From the NCBI GenBank assembly GCA_019359505.1, contig JAHHHD010000006.1, positions 62,001-126,000 of the forward strand: DNA of 64,000 nt, in the 5' to 3' direction. This DNA is from Drouetiella hepatica Uher 2000/2452. Lineage in GTDB: Bacteria; Cyanobacteriota; Cyanobacteriia; Elainellales; Elainellaceae. The notes beneath the pieces are model-generated. The model worked only from the letters and a program-made list of their open reading frames with translations. It searched no databases and was not told where the DNA came from. Numbering within the stretch: position 1 is the first letter of the stretch; each line of letters begins with the position of its first letter. A program made the translations under genes and the position numbers. Positions 45,387 through 52,970 of this stretch are shown in pieces.

Positions 45387-46127
45387 CTAGCCCAAGTTAC
45401 GACGATTGGCATTGGAAACATCTGTTCCTTCTGGATAGAGAGTGCCAGCAGGATGGGTTGCCGGGTCATGGCTGCCAGGAACAGGAGCGCCATCAGCATA
45501 GGGGGTGCCATCAGAGTAGAGGGTACCGCCAGGGTACGCAGCGTCGCGTGCTTTGGCATTTGACTCATAAACACCCCAGTCTTGGATGCCTCGATGACTC
45601 AAAATCAGTTCAGCCTGATGGATTTCTTCATCTGAACCTTCAACCATGACCAAATAACTGCCTTGGGAAACGCGATCGCTGTACACTTTCGCCCGATCTT
45701 CAGGAATTCCCAGACCTACTAAACCACCTACTAGGGTTCCTGCGGCAGCTCCAATGGCTCCACCCGAAATTGTGGTAGCCAAAGCCGTAGCTGCTGCTCC
45801 ACCTAGCATGACTGGCCCAATACCCGGAATAGCCAGCGCACCAAGACCCACTAATAGCCCAGTCAACCCACCTAAAGCGCCACCTGCCACTGCACCTGTC
45901 TTTGCACCTGTGCCTGCTTCTGTATCATGTGCTGCGCGTCGGCCAGCATCAGAGAGACGATCGCTTGCCTCTGCTCCAGAAATTTCGCTATTGCGATCGA
46001 TATCACGACCTACAACCGATACCCGATCCATTGGAAATCCGCTATCTCTCAACTCACGCAGAACTGCCTCTGCATCTCCGTGGCTTGAAAATGTTCCCAC
46101 GGCCCGTTTGTGCTGTCCTAGTACCAT
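45387..46127 (-). CDS. General-stress-protein-17M-like, glycine-zipper protein
   Basis: 246 residues. The first 60 (AVGTFSSHGDAEAVLRELRDSGFPMDRVSVVGRD) are the GSP17M-type alpha/beta domain. Residues 75-150 are Gly/Ala-rich with a glycine-zipper character (GAVAGGALGGLTGLLVGLGA, GGAIGAAAGTLVGGLVGLGI), which could span or pack in membranes. The repeat domain recurs around 150-190 (YLVMVEGSDEEIHQAELILSHRG). The tail is repetitive (GGTLYSDGTPYADGAPVPGS). A full AGGAGG site precedes the ATG. The BON gene follows on the same strand. Confidence 0.85.
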   Translation of the reverse strand: MVLGQHKRAVGTFSSHGDAEAVLRELRDSGFPMDRVSVVGRDIDRNSEISGAEASDRLSDAGRRAAHDTEAGTGAKTGAVAGGALGGLTGLLVGLGALAIPGIGPVMLGGAAATALATTISGGAIGAAAGTLVGGLVGLGIPEDRAKVYSDRVSQGSYLVMVEGSDEEIHQAELILSHRGIQDWGVYESNAKARDAAYPGGTLYSDGTPYADGAPVPGSHDPATHPAGTLYPEGTDVSNANRRNLG

Positions 46128-46333
46128 GATTTCCTCCTACCATTTTGCAAACCAAAGTGAGTGCAAATGGAGTATTTTGTAGTGTGTGATACTATGCTAG
46201 GTTTAGAATTCAGAACCTCCATCATCCACAAGAGAGACTATCGTTTATCTTTTTAGGGAGATCGATAAAGTATGATTTTTGCAGCCTTTTATCTTCTCTC
46301 TTTTATCTTTTCTACATCCAGGATAGAACCTCA

Positions 46334-47374
46334 ATGCAGCTTAAAGTTAACAAAGACACAATCTTCAAGCAGACCACTGAAGACGCAGTACAACTACCAT
46401 CCAGCGATAAAACTACAATACAGAAAGGTACAGTTTTCAATATTCATTCTTGGAAACTCTTAAATCAAAGTCATCTACGTATCGCACTTCTGGGAAAATT
46501 TATTGGAGAGCCGCCCCGTAATACCTGGTGCGTCTACATACCCGATATTCAACTGATTAAACTTTCAAGTGTGAGAGTTATTCGCAATACTTTTTTTAAG
46601 CAAACGCCAGACCCTAAGCCAATCTCTAGTTCGCCGCTCTCTAGTTCTGAAGTTGCGGTTTCAGCGGGTACAGTCTTTGAGCTTCTGTCTTGGTCGGTTG
46701 AAAAGAATCATCTCAAAGTTGCTCTGTTTGATAAATTCTTGGGAGATCCTCCGCGCAACACATGGTATGTCCCCGTAACTGAAATAAAGTTTATCAATCA
46801 GCAGCCTCAAATCATTCCGGTTCCCCAACCTTCACTTAATCCAGATGGGTTGCCGATCTCTAAAACTCTTAATATGCCTCACAGAAGTCAGCTTGATAAT
46901 AAATTCAATCCAACAGGTGCTTGTAATGTGACCTCGTTTGCCATGGCAATGATGTACTTTCAAGTTAAAAGGAAGACCAATATTGGGCAATGGGAGGATG
47001 AGCTGTATCTGTACATGCAAAACAATAATCTAAATCGCTGGGACCCTAATGATTTAGCCGTGATGGCTCGTTCCTATGGGTTAGTTGATGATTTTATCAG
47101 CCGGGGCACGCTTTCTGATCTACGTCGAGCGATCGCAGAAGGTCGTCCCTGTATTATTCACGGTTATTTTACAAGCTTCGGACATATTGTTGTGGTACGA
47201 GGCTATGATCCCTACGGCTTTTTTGTTAATGATCCCTTTGGGGAATGGACATCGCTAGGGTACCGTAACGATCGCTCTGGGAAAAACCTCCACTACTCTA
47301 GTGCGCTTATTCAAAACAAATGTTCGCCCGAAGGAGAAGACCATATTTGGATGCACCGTCTTACAAAAAGGTAA
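46334..47374 (+). CDS. C39-like cysteine peptidase with duplicated N-terminal domain
   Basis: 346 residues. The C-terminal 180 form a Peptidase_C39_2-like papain-fold domain: Cys in PTGACNVTSFAMAM, His in FGHIVVVRGYDP, and Asn/Asp in VNDPFGEW. The N-terminus carries two copies of a roughly 75-residue beta domain, each ending GEPPRNTWCVYIPDIQ or GDPPRNTWYVPVTEIK, SH3-like in appearance. There is no signal peptide or membrane segment. The domain is probably a cell-wall or protein-binding module; whether the enzyme cuts peptides or cross-links is unknown. It is monocistronic and divergent from the stress gene. Confidence 0.8.
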   Translation: MQLKVNKDTIFKQTTEDAVQLPSSDKTTIQKGTVFNIHSWKLLNQSHLRIALLGKFIGEPPRNTWCVYIPDIQLIKLSSVRVIRNTFFKQTPDPKPISSSPLSSSEVAVSAGTVFELLSWSVEKNHLKVALFDKFLGDPPRNTWYVPVTEIKFINQQPQIIPVPQPSLNPDGLPISKTLNMPHRSQLDNKFNPTGACNVTSFAMAMMYFQVKRKTNIGQWEDELYLYMQNNNLNRWDPNDLAVMARSYGLVDDFISRGTLSDLRRAIAEGRPCIIHGYFTSFGHIVVVRGYDPYGFFVNDPFGEWTSLGYRNDRSGKNLHYSSALIQNKCSPEGEDHIWMHRLTKR

Positions 47375-47442
47375 TTGGCTCCTAGAGGTTTGAGAGCATA
47401 GAAGTCGCTAAGTAAAGTCTCCCCGCTGCCCTGGTTATTGCA

Positions 47443-48339
47443 CTAAAAAGGGCTTTGGGGATGACCGTTGGCTTGACGCGACTTCCAAGCCGATCGCCGA
47501 ATCGATCGCTTTTCTTCAGTCAGTTCCGCAAAGCAGTCTGGGCAAGAGACGCCAATTTCGTAGGCAGGAGAATTCTTGTCGTTTGTAGAAATGGGGTGCC
47601 CGCAGCCTAGACACATTTCGTGAGTTCCTGGCTCTAGCCCATGCTGAATAGCAACTCGCTGGTCAAACACAAAGCATTCTCCTTGCCAGAGGCTATCTTC
47701 AGCCGGGACTTCCTCAAGGTATTTCAGGATGCCGCCTCTGAGGTGATAGACCTCCTGAAACCCTTGCGACAAGAGATAGGCAGAGGCTTTTTCGCAGCGA
47801 ATGCCCCCCGTACAAAACATAGCCACTTTTTTGTGTTGAGCCGGGTTCAGATTGTTCTGTACATAGGTGGGAAAATCCCGAAAAGACTCAGTTTCAGGGT
47901 TTTGCGCGTTTTGGAAGCTGCCAATTTTCACTTCATAATCGTTGCGCGTATCAATCACAACGGTGTCTGGATCGGTAATCAGGGCATTCCAATCTTGAGG
48001 GTTAACATAGGTGCCAACCTGTTCACTCGGATCGACATCGGGCAGTCCTAGCGTCACGATTTCTCGCTTTAATTTCACCTTCATCCGATCGAATGGGAAG
48101 GTATCCGCAACAGATTCTTTATGTTCCAAATCCGACAGCCGCCCATCCGATCGCAAATAGGCCAGCACAGAGTCGATCGCCTCTCGTGATCCGGCGATCG
48201 TGCCATTGATCCCCTCCTGCGCCAGCAAAATTGTCCCCCGCAGGTTTTGCGCCTGACACACGTTGAGTAGGGGCGATCGGATTTCGGCAAAGTCAGACAG
48301 CCGCACAAATTTATAAAAGGTGGCAACAACCCAACTCAT
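47443..48339 (-). CDS. trhO: tRNA uridine(34) hydroxylase, rhodanese type
   Basis: 298 residues. TrhO (YceA) hydroxylates U34 of tRNAs in an oxygen-dependent step toward 5-methoxyuridine. The rhodanese active-site loop is [10 protein letters not shown]. The N-terminal acylphosphatase-like half ([15 protein letters not shown]... [16 protein letters not shown]) and a C-terminal Cys-rich segment ([21 protein letters not shown]) are characteristic of the family. AGGAAAC lies just before the ATG. A MITE-like element begins 24 bases upstream of the start. Confidence 0.95.
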   Translation of the reverse strand: MSWVVATFYKFVRLSDFAEIRSPLLNVCQAQNLRGTILLAQEGINGTIAGSREAIDSVLAYLRSDGRLSDLEHKESVADTFPFDRMKVKLKREIVTLGLPDVDPSEQVGTYVNPQDWNALITDPDTVVIDTRNDYEVKIGSFQNAQNPETESFRDFPTYVQNNLNPAQHKKVAMFCTGGIRCEKASAYLLSQGFQEVYHLRGGILKYLEEVPAEDSLWQGECFVFDQRVAIQHGLEPGTHEMCLGCGHPISTNDKNSPAYEIGVSCPDCFAELTEEKRSIRRSAWKSRQANGHPQSPF

Positions 48340-48362
48340 GTTTCCTGTGTCTACTTATGAAA

Positions 48363-48464
48363 TATGGCATTACGTAATTGAGTTAGGATGAGTTATTTTT
48401 TGAGAGCCGCGCGGAGCGCGGCTCTCAAAAAATAACTCGTTGGATCTAATCGCGTAGCACTATA
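48363..48464. mobile_element. MITE-like palindromic element, TATAGC family, copy 2
   Basis: 102 bp with ends TATGGCATTACG and CGTAGCACTATA and the same perfect 23-bp hairpin as copy 1 (48390-48412 with 48416-48438, loop GGA). Its right end covers the last codons of the gene ending at 48446, so it supplies that gene's stop. Confidence 0.88.
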
Positions 48465-48673
48465 CCATTCTCGCTTGTTGAAGGGTCAAACATCACCTCA
48501 AATTTCTCATTGGAGTAAAGTTGCCGCATCACCTGACAATAGCCCTCGGCATCGGAGCATTTGTAAAACCGCGCTAGGTCTTGATGCCGAGCCTGAGAGA
48601 GTAGACGCACGACAATCCATCGCTGAATGCGATCGGCATGTATTGGGGAAAGGCGATCGACAAAGATTAGCAA
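48446..48673 (-). CDS. Small conserved-type protein (75 aa), C-terminus inside a MITE
   Basis: 75 residues beginning at a TTG (48673), the only initiation codon after the upstream stop; no good ribosome-binding site. Sequence LLIFVDRLSPIHADRIQRWIV then VRLLSQARHQDLARFYKCSD and AEGYCQVMRQLY. It resembles a small protein family I associate with cyanobacteria. It is 35 bases downstream of the kinase gene on the same strand. The last residues GIVLRD and the TAG stop are encoded by the end of the element at 48363-48464, so an ancestral C-terminus may have been replaced. Confidence 0.65.
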   Translation of the reverse strand: MLIFVDRLSPIHADRIQRWIVVRLLSQARHQDLARFYKCSDAEGYCQVMRQLYSNEKFEVMFDPSTSENGIVLRD

Positions 48674-48708
48674 GTCTGAAGCATCGGCTGGCTCGCGATT
48701 CCTGCCTT

Positions 48709-49803
48709 TTACCGACGTAGCATGACCTCTTCTGACTTAGATTGGCTACGGCGATCGCGCACTTTTTGGCGGGCGCGCCACTGACGAATTGCGATCGCCG
48801 TTCGCATAATGGGCGATAGATAGCCTTCTGGGATTTCTTCTTCGGCAATGACACCCAGCGGCGTGCTGTTCATGCAGTCTGCCAGAGAGTCTAGGTAAGG
48901 CTCTAGGTCGAGCATCCGCAGCACTTCTTCAGCATTTTGGTAGCGATCGCGGCAGGAAACCTTCAGCATCTTATCCAAGACTTTGCTAAAGTGATCGCTG
49001 ACCTGAACTGCCGCTTGCCAATTGACTTCGCCCGTCGCCGGATTGTAGTCAAACTCCATCGGCGGCTTGCCCGTCAGCAAATACAGACAGGTCACCCCCA
49101 GGGCAAAAATATCGCTGGCATAGGTCGATCGCAAAGCCAACTGTTCGGGTGGAGCAAAGCCCAGGGTGCCCACAAAGTGGGTTGTGGTGGCGCGTTGGGT
49201 GCTTTCTCCCATACGGATAAAATGCTCTTTGACGGCTCCAAAGTCAATCAGCACCAGGCGACCGTCGTCTTGGCAGCGAATAATATTGGGGGGCTTAATA
49301 TCGCGGTGGATGACGTTATTCTCATGCACGTAGCTCAGTACGGGCAGGATTTCCCAAAGAAACTGTTTCACCTCTCGCTCTGACAGCGATCCTTTCATCT
49401 TGACTTCACGCGCCAGAGTCCGCCCTTTGATATACTCCTGCACCAGATAAAACTCGCCATTCACCTGAAAATAATTCAGCAAGCGGGGAATTTGGGCATG
49501 GCTGCCCAACTGGCTGAGAATCTTAGCCTCGCGCTCAAATCGCTGGCAGGCGCGCTGAAGCGCCATGGGATGACTGACTTTAGGGCACAAGAGTTTGATG
49601 ACGCACAGAGGGCTGCTGGGTAGGGCAACGTCTCTCGCGAGAAACGTCACCCCAAATCCGCCGCGTCCTAGGGTGCGGAAGATCTTGTAGCGATCGCGAA
49701 ACAGCCGATCTGACCCGCAGATTTGCCCCAGATAAGTCTGATGCTGGGGTGAGGAGCGCAAGTTATCCAGTTGGGGCACTGATGAATCCATTGGCAAGTC
49801 CAT
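48709..49803 (-). CDS. Serine/threonine protein kinase
   Basis: 364 residues, cytoplasmic. Hanks motifs: glycine loop LGRGGFGVTF, VAIK-type CVIKLL, HRDIKPPNI catalytic loop, VLIDFGAVKE (DFG), and FAPPEQL activation-end. The N-terminal 35 residues (ICGSDRLFRDRYKIFRTLG) and C-terminal tail (YLSPIMRTAIAIRQWRARQK, KSEEVMLRR) are low in complexity. Substrate unknown. No transmembrane or sensor domain is present, unlike many cyanobacterial kinases. It is followed closely by the 75-residue gene, which may be its partner. Confidence 0.93.
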   Translation of the reverse strand: MDLPMDSSVPQLDNLRSSPQHQTYLGQICGSDRLFRDRYKIFRTLGRGGFGVTFLARDVALPSSPLCVIKLLCPKVSHPMALQRACQRFEREAKILSQLGSHAQIPRLLNYFQVNGEFYLVQEYIKGRTLAREVKMKGSLSEREVKQFLWEILPVLSYVHENNVIHRDIKPPNIIRCQDDGRLVLIDFGAVKEHFIRMGESTQRATTTHFVGTLGFAPPEQLALRSTYASDIFALGVTCLYLLTGKPPMEFDYNPATGEVNWQAAVQVSDHFSKVLDKMLKVSCRDRYQNAEEVLRMLDLEPYLDSLADCMNSTPLGVIAEEEIPEGYLSPIMRTAIAIRQWRARQKVRDRRSQSKSEEVMLRR

Positions 49804-50166
49804 GGGTCAAAGGTCGCGAGTTCCCTGTCGCTTGAATCGATCGCCCAAACAAGCTCAGCTAAAACGCCATCGGCTCAAACATCACTGGCTCAGAACAATC
49901 ACTGGCTCAGAACAATCACTGGCTCAGAACACTATTTAGTTGAAACACTAATAGAAATTGTCCCGCCCTGAAAGGAAATATAACATCCGTAGTTCTAACG
50001 ACTGCGTAAAGACACAATAAAGAGTTGGTCAAGTTAATGACTGTAATTAAGAACACGCCTTGCTTTAAGCCATCTTAAGTAAAAATACGACATTTTTGTC
50101 TAAACTCGGTAAATTTTTTGACTAAGCATCTCAAGCTAAGCATCTAAAGCAATGGCGCGATCGCTC
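49804..50166. other. Intergenic region with 18-bp tandem repeat
   Basis: No gene. An 18-bp unit AATCACTGGCTCAGAACA is repeated about three times (49881-49932) upstream of the kinase start; the rest is AT-rich filler before the maf stop. No promoter or terminator is convincing. Confidence 0.7.
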
Positions 50167-50760
50167 CTACACCCAAAAATCTACCGCGTCATAGCTCAAA
50201 TTCGCCAGCATTTGCCGCAGTAAGGGCAAACTCAAGCCAATGACATTGCTGTGGCAACCCTCAATTTTTTCGACAAACATGCCGCCACGCCCCTCTAACG
50301 CGAAGCACCCGGCGCAGCTCATTGGCTCTCCAGTGGCAACGTAGGCGGCAATTTGGCGATCGCTCACCTCAGCAAAATGCACCCGCGTCATCTGCGAACG
50401 CACTAACACTCGGTGCTGCACTTGGTCAATTAGCGCATGTCCGGTATAAAGCTCTCCTACCTGACCTCGCATCTTATGCCATCGGGCGATCGCCTCTGCG
50501 GAATCTGCGGGCTTGCCGTGAATTTCGCCATTCAGCGCTAACACAGAATCGCAGCCCATAATCAGGGAATCTGTCAATTGAGAGGCTACAGCACCCGCCT
50601 TTCCCTGTGCTAAGGTTCTGACTAAGACATCGGCATCTGTTATCTGAATTTGAGACTCGTCAAAATCGCTGGGCCAGACGATCGGCGTAATGCCAGCGGT
50701 TTGCAGGAGTCGCCGCCGAGCGGCAGAAGCCGAAGCTAGAACGAAGGGAGGAATACCCAT
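50167..50760 (-). CDS. maf: Maf-like nucleoside triphosphate pyrophosphatase
   Basis: 197 residues from the ATG at 50760 ([19 protein letters not shown]). The signature S-A-S-x-R-R near the N-terminus and the [19 protein letters not shown] segment plus [11 protein letters not shown] are typical. Maf proteins hydrolyse dTTP/UTP or modified nucleotides, cleaning the pool, and in some bacteria affect septum formation. The frame has an earlier TTG at 50766. It is divergent from the acetyltransferase gene, with about 60 bases between. Confidence 0.95.
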   Translation of the reverse strand: MGIPPFVLASASAARRRLLQTAGITPIVWPSDFDESQIQITDADVLVRTLAQGKAGAVASQLTDSLIMGCDSVLALNGEIHGKPADSAEAIARWHKMRGQVGELYTGHALIDQVQHRVLVRSQMTRVHFAEVSDRQIAAYVATGEPMSCAGCFALEGRGGMFVEKIEGCHSNVIGLSLPLLRQMLANLSYDAVDFWV

Positions 50761-50822
50761 TTGCAAATCGATAAAGGGTGCCGTTTCAAAACATAACCTG
50801 AATTAAGCTGCTTGTGTCAGAC

Positions 50823-51431
50823 ATGAAATTTCTGCAAAACATCAGTCCAGCGACGCGCGTCCTCACTCCCGCCGATGCCGAGGCATACCTTTCCGTGCGT
50901 CTGCGAGCGCTTCATGAACAACCACCCGCTTTCGGTTCGCTCCCCGAAGGCGAGCCAAATCTTTCCGAGACTGCTGTGAGACTTCAGGAAAGCGAGGATC
51001 GTTGCTTCTTCGGAGCGTTTCAAAATGAGCAACTCATTGGCATCGTCCGGATTTCTCGTTATTCAGCGCTCAACGAGAAGCACCGGGCTTATTTAGGGGG
51101 ATTGTATGTTCTTCCCTCCTTTCGCGGTCAGGGCTGCGGTAGAGCGCTGGTTCGCGAGGCGTTGAGCTGGGCAGCGATCGCGCCAGGTGTTACTTCAGGC
51201 ATTACTCCAGACATTACTCCAGGCATTACTCCAGGCATTACTCCAGGCATTAGAAGAATTAATTTAACTGTTGTCACCCAACAGGAGGCAGCAATCCGCC
51301 TTTATCAGTCCTTGGGCTTCCACATCTACGGCACCGAACAGGAGACTTTTTCGAGAGACGGACAGTTCTACGACGAATACTTGATGACCTTGAAGCTCAG
51401 CTCTGATATAGCCCTACGTAATGTAAGTTAG
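50823..51431 (+). CDS. GNAT family N-acetyltransferase with internal tandem repeat
   Basis: 202 residues from the ATG at 50823 (an in-frame GTG at 50814 is an alternative). Acetyl-CoA motif A is visible as LYVLPSFRGQGCGRALVREAL. The INLTVVTQQEAAIRLYQSLGF segment is motif B. Between motif A and B a 12-bp tandem repeat inserts TSGITPDITPGITPGITPG. The C-terminal residues DIALRNVS and the TAG stop are encoded by the left end of the MITE-like element that starts at 51407. The substrate is unknown. Confidence 0.88.
   Translation: MKFLQNISPATRVLTPADAEAYLSVRLRALHEQPPAFGSLPEGEPNLSETAVRLQESEDRCFFGAFQNEQLIGIVRISRYSALNEKHRAYLGGLYVLPSFRGQGCGRALVREALSWAAIAPGVTSGITPDITPGITPGITPGIRRINLTVVTQQEAAIRLYQSLGFHIYGTEQETFSRDGQFYDEYLMTLKLSSDIALRNVS
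51183..51250. repeat. 12-bp tandem repeat inside the acetyltransferase gene
   Basis: About five copies of CCAGGCATTACT, in frame, coding for repeated Gly-Ile-Thr-Pro between motifs A and B. Confidence 0.9.
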
Positions 51432-51509
51432 GACGAGTTATTTTTTGAGAGCCGCGCGGAGCGCGGCTCTCAAAAAATAACTCATTGGATCTGAGCGCGT
51501 AGCGCTATA
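51407..51509. mobile_element. MITE-like palindromic element, TATAGC family, copy 3
   Basis: 103 bp with ends TATAGCCCTACG and CGTAGCGCTATA and the same 23-bp hairpin (51435-51457 with 51461-51483, loop GGA). Its first 25 bases are the 3' end of the acetyltransferase gene, including the stop. Confidence 0.9.
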
Positions 51510-51582
51510 AAGACCACTAAAGCAATAAGAATGCAAAAGACGCTCTATGCTTGAAGATGAAGTCTTGCTGTTGGGCGGCATC

Positions 51583-52749
51583 ATGCAAATTTATTTAGAC
51601 TACAGCGCTACTACCCCCACTCGTCCTGAGGCGATCGCCCTCATGCAGCAAGCCTTGACCCAAGAGTGGGGCAACCCTTCTAGCCTGCACCATTGGGGCG
51701 GACAGGCTGCCACCCTGCTAGAGCAAGCCCGGATGCAGGTTGCCGATCTAATTAATGCTAGTGCCGAGGCAATCGTCTTCACCTCTGGCGGCACAGAATC
51801 TGACAATTTGGCGATCATGGGCGTAGCGCGGCAGTACGATACCCCGCAGCATATGATCATCTCCAGCATCGAGCATTCTGCGATCGCTGAACCTGCCCGG
51901 CTGCTGAAGCGCTGGGGCTGGCAGGTGACTTGTCTGCCTGTCAGCACCCAGGGGAGAATTGACCCAGTCGATCTGAAGGCGGCGCTACAGTCCAACACGG
52001 TGCTGGTTTCCATCATTTATGGACAAAGCGAAGTGGGCACCTTGCAACCGATCGACATTCTGGGACAAATCACCCGCGATCATGGGGCACTCTTCCACAC
52101 TGACGCCGTTCAGGTTGCCGGACGCTTGCCTATTGATGTGAAGCGCTTGCCTGTCGATTTACTGTCCTTATCTAGCCACAAGCTCTATGGGCCTCAGGGT
52201 GCAGGTGCGCTGTACGTGCGTCCTGGGGTCAATCTGGTGCCTCTTTTGGGAGGAGGTGGACAGGAATTTAGCCTCCGTTCTGGCACTCAGGCAGTTCCCA
52301 TCATCGCGGGTTTTGGCATCGCTGCCGAACTTGCCGCTCAGGAGATGGCGATCGAAACACCACGACTCATACAGCTACGAGATCGCTTATTTGATCAGCT
52401 CGCTGACGTGACGGCACTCGTACCCACGGGCGATCGCCTCCATCGGTTGCCTCATCACGCCAGTTTTTACCTGTGTAATGCGGATGGAGAGCGGGTCAGC
52501 GGCAAAACCCTCGTGCGGCAAATGAACCTAGCAGGCATCGGCATTAGCGCGGGTTCGGCATGCAGTAGCGGCAAGCTCGTTCCTAGCCCGATTCTCAAGG
52601 CGATGGGATATGGCGATCGCGCAGCAAAATCAGGCATCCGACTCAGCTTAGGGCGACAGACCACCGAGGCAGATATCGACTGGGCGGCGATGGCGCTGAA
52701 GCAGATTCTAGAGCGATTGGCGGGACGATCGTTGTCCTACTGCTCGTAA
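51583..52749 (+). CDS. Cysteine desulfurase, NifS/IscS type
   Basis: 388 residues from the ATG at 51583 (MQIYLDYSATTPTRPEAI), which matches the usual IYLDxxATTP start; the ATG at 51547 adds an unlikely 12 residues. The PLP Lys is in LSLSSHKLYGPQGAGALY and the active Cys in GISAGSACSSGK. It releases sulfur from cysteine for iron-sulfur clusters and thio-cofactors. No scaffold or nif/suf genes adjoin it, so the pathway partner is not visible. Followed by two palindromes. Confidence 0.95.
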   Translation: MQIYLDYSATTPTRPEAIALMQQALTQEWGNPSSLHHWGGQAATLLEQARMQVADLINASAEAIVFTSGGTESDNLAIMGVARQYDTPQHMIISSIEHSAIAEPARLLKRWGWQVTCLPVSTQGRIDPVDLKAALQSNTVLVSIIYGQSEVGTLQPIDILGQITRDHGALFHTDAVQVAGRLPIDVKRLPVDLLSLSSHKLYGPQGAGALYVRPGVNLVPLLGGGGQEFSLRSGTQAVPIIAGFGIAAELAAQEMAIETPRLIQLRDRLFDQLADVTALVPTGDRLHRLPHHASFYLCNADGERVSGKTLVRQMNLAGIGISAGSACSSGKLVPSPILKAMGYGDRAAKSGIRLSLGRQTTEADIDWAAMALKQILERLAGRSLSYCS

Positions 52750-52795
52750 AGCACTTTTGGGTGCTGCTAGATTGCAAAGTCCTCTTAATATCTCT

Positions 52796-52844
52796 CAAAA
52801 GCTGGATTTCAAAGGCGCAGAGCGCCTTTGAAATCCAGCTTTTG
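52796..52844. repeat. GCGC-apex palindrome
   Basis: Perfect 23-bp arms (52796-52818 and 52822-52844), loop AGA, apex AAGGCGC-AGA-GCGCCTT. Follows the desulfurase stop by 46 bases and could act as its terminator although no T run follows. Confidence 0.88.
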
Positions 52845-52879
52845 GGGTTTTGTGGCGCGCGGAGCGCGCCACAAAACCC
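52845..52879. repeat. GCGC-apex palindrome
   Basis: Perfect 16-bp arms (52845-52860 and 52864-52879), loop GGA, apex TGGCGCGC-GGA-GCGCGCCA. Abuts the previous palindrome with no gap, and has unrelated arms. Confidence 0.88.
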
Positions 52880-52970
52880 TAATTTGCGAGCTGCCGATAC
52901 TTCAAAACGCACTATGTTCTAGAAAATTTTGGTACCCTGAAAAGCAACCCTTTCAAAGCGTCTTTTCGCT

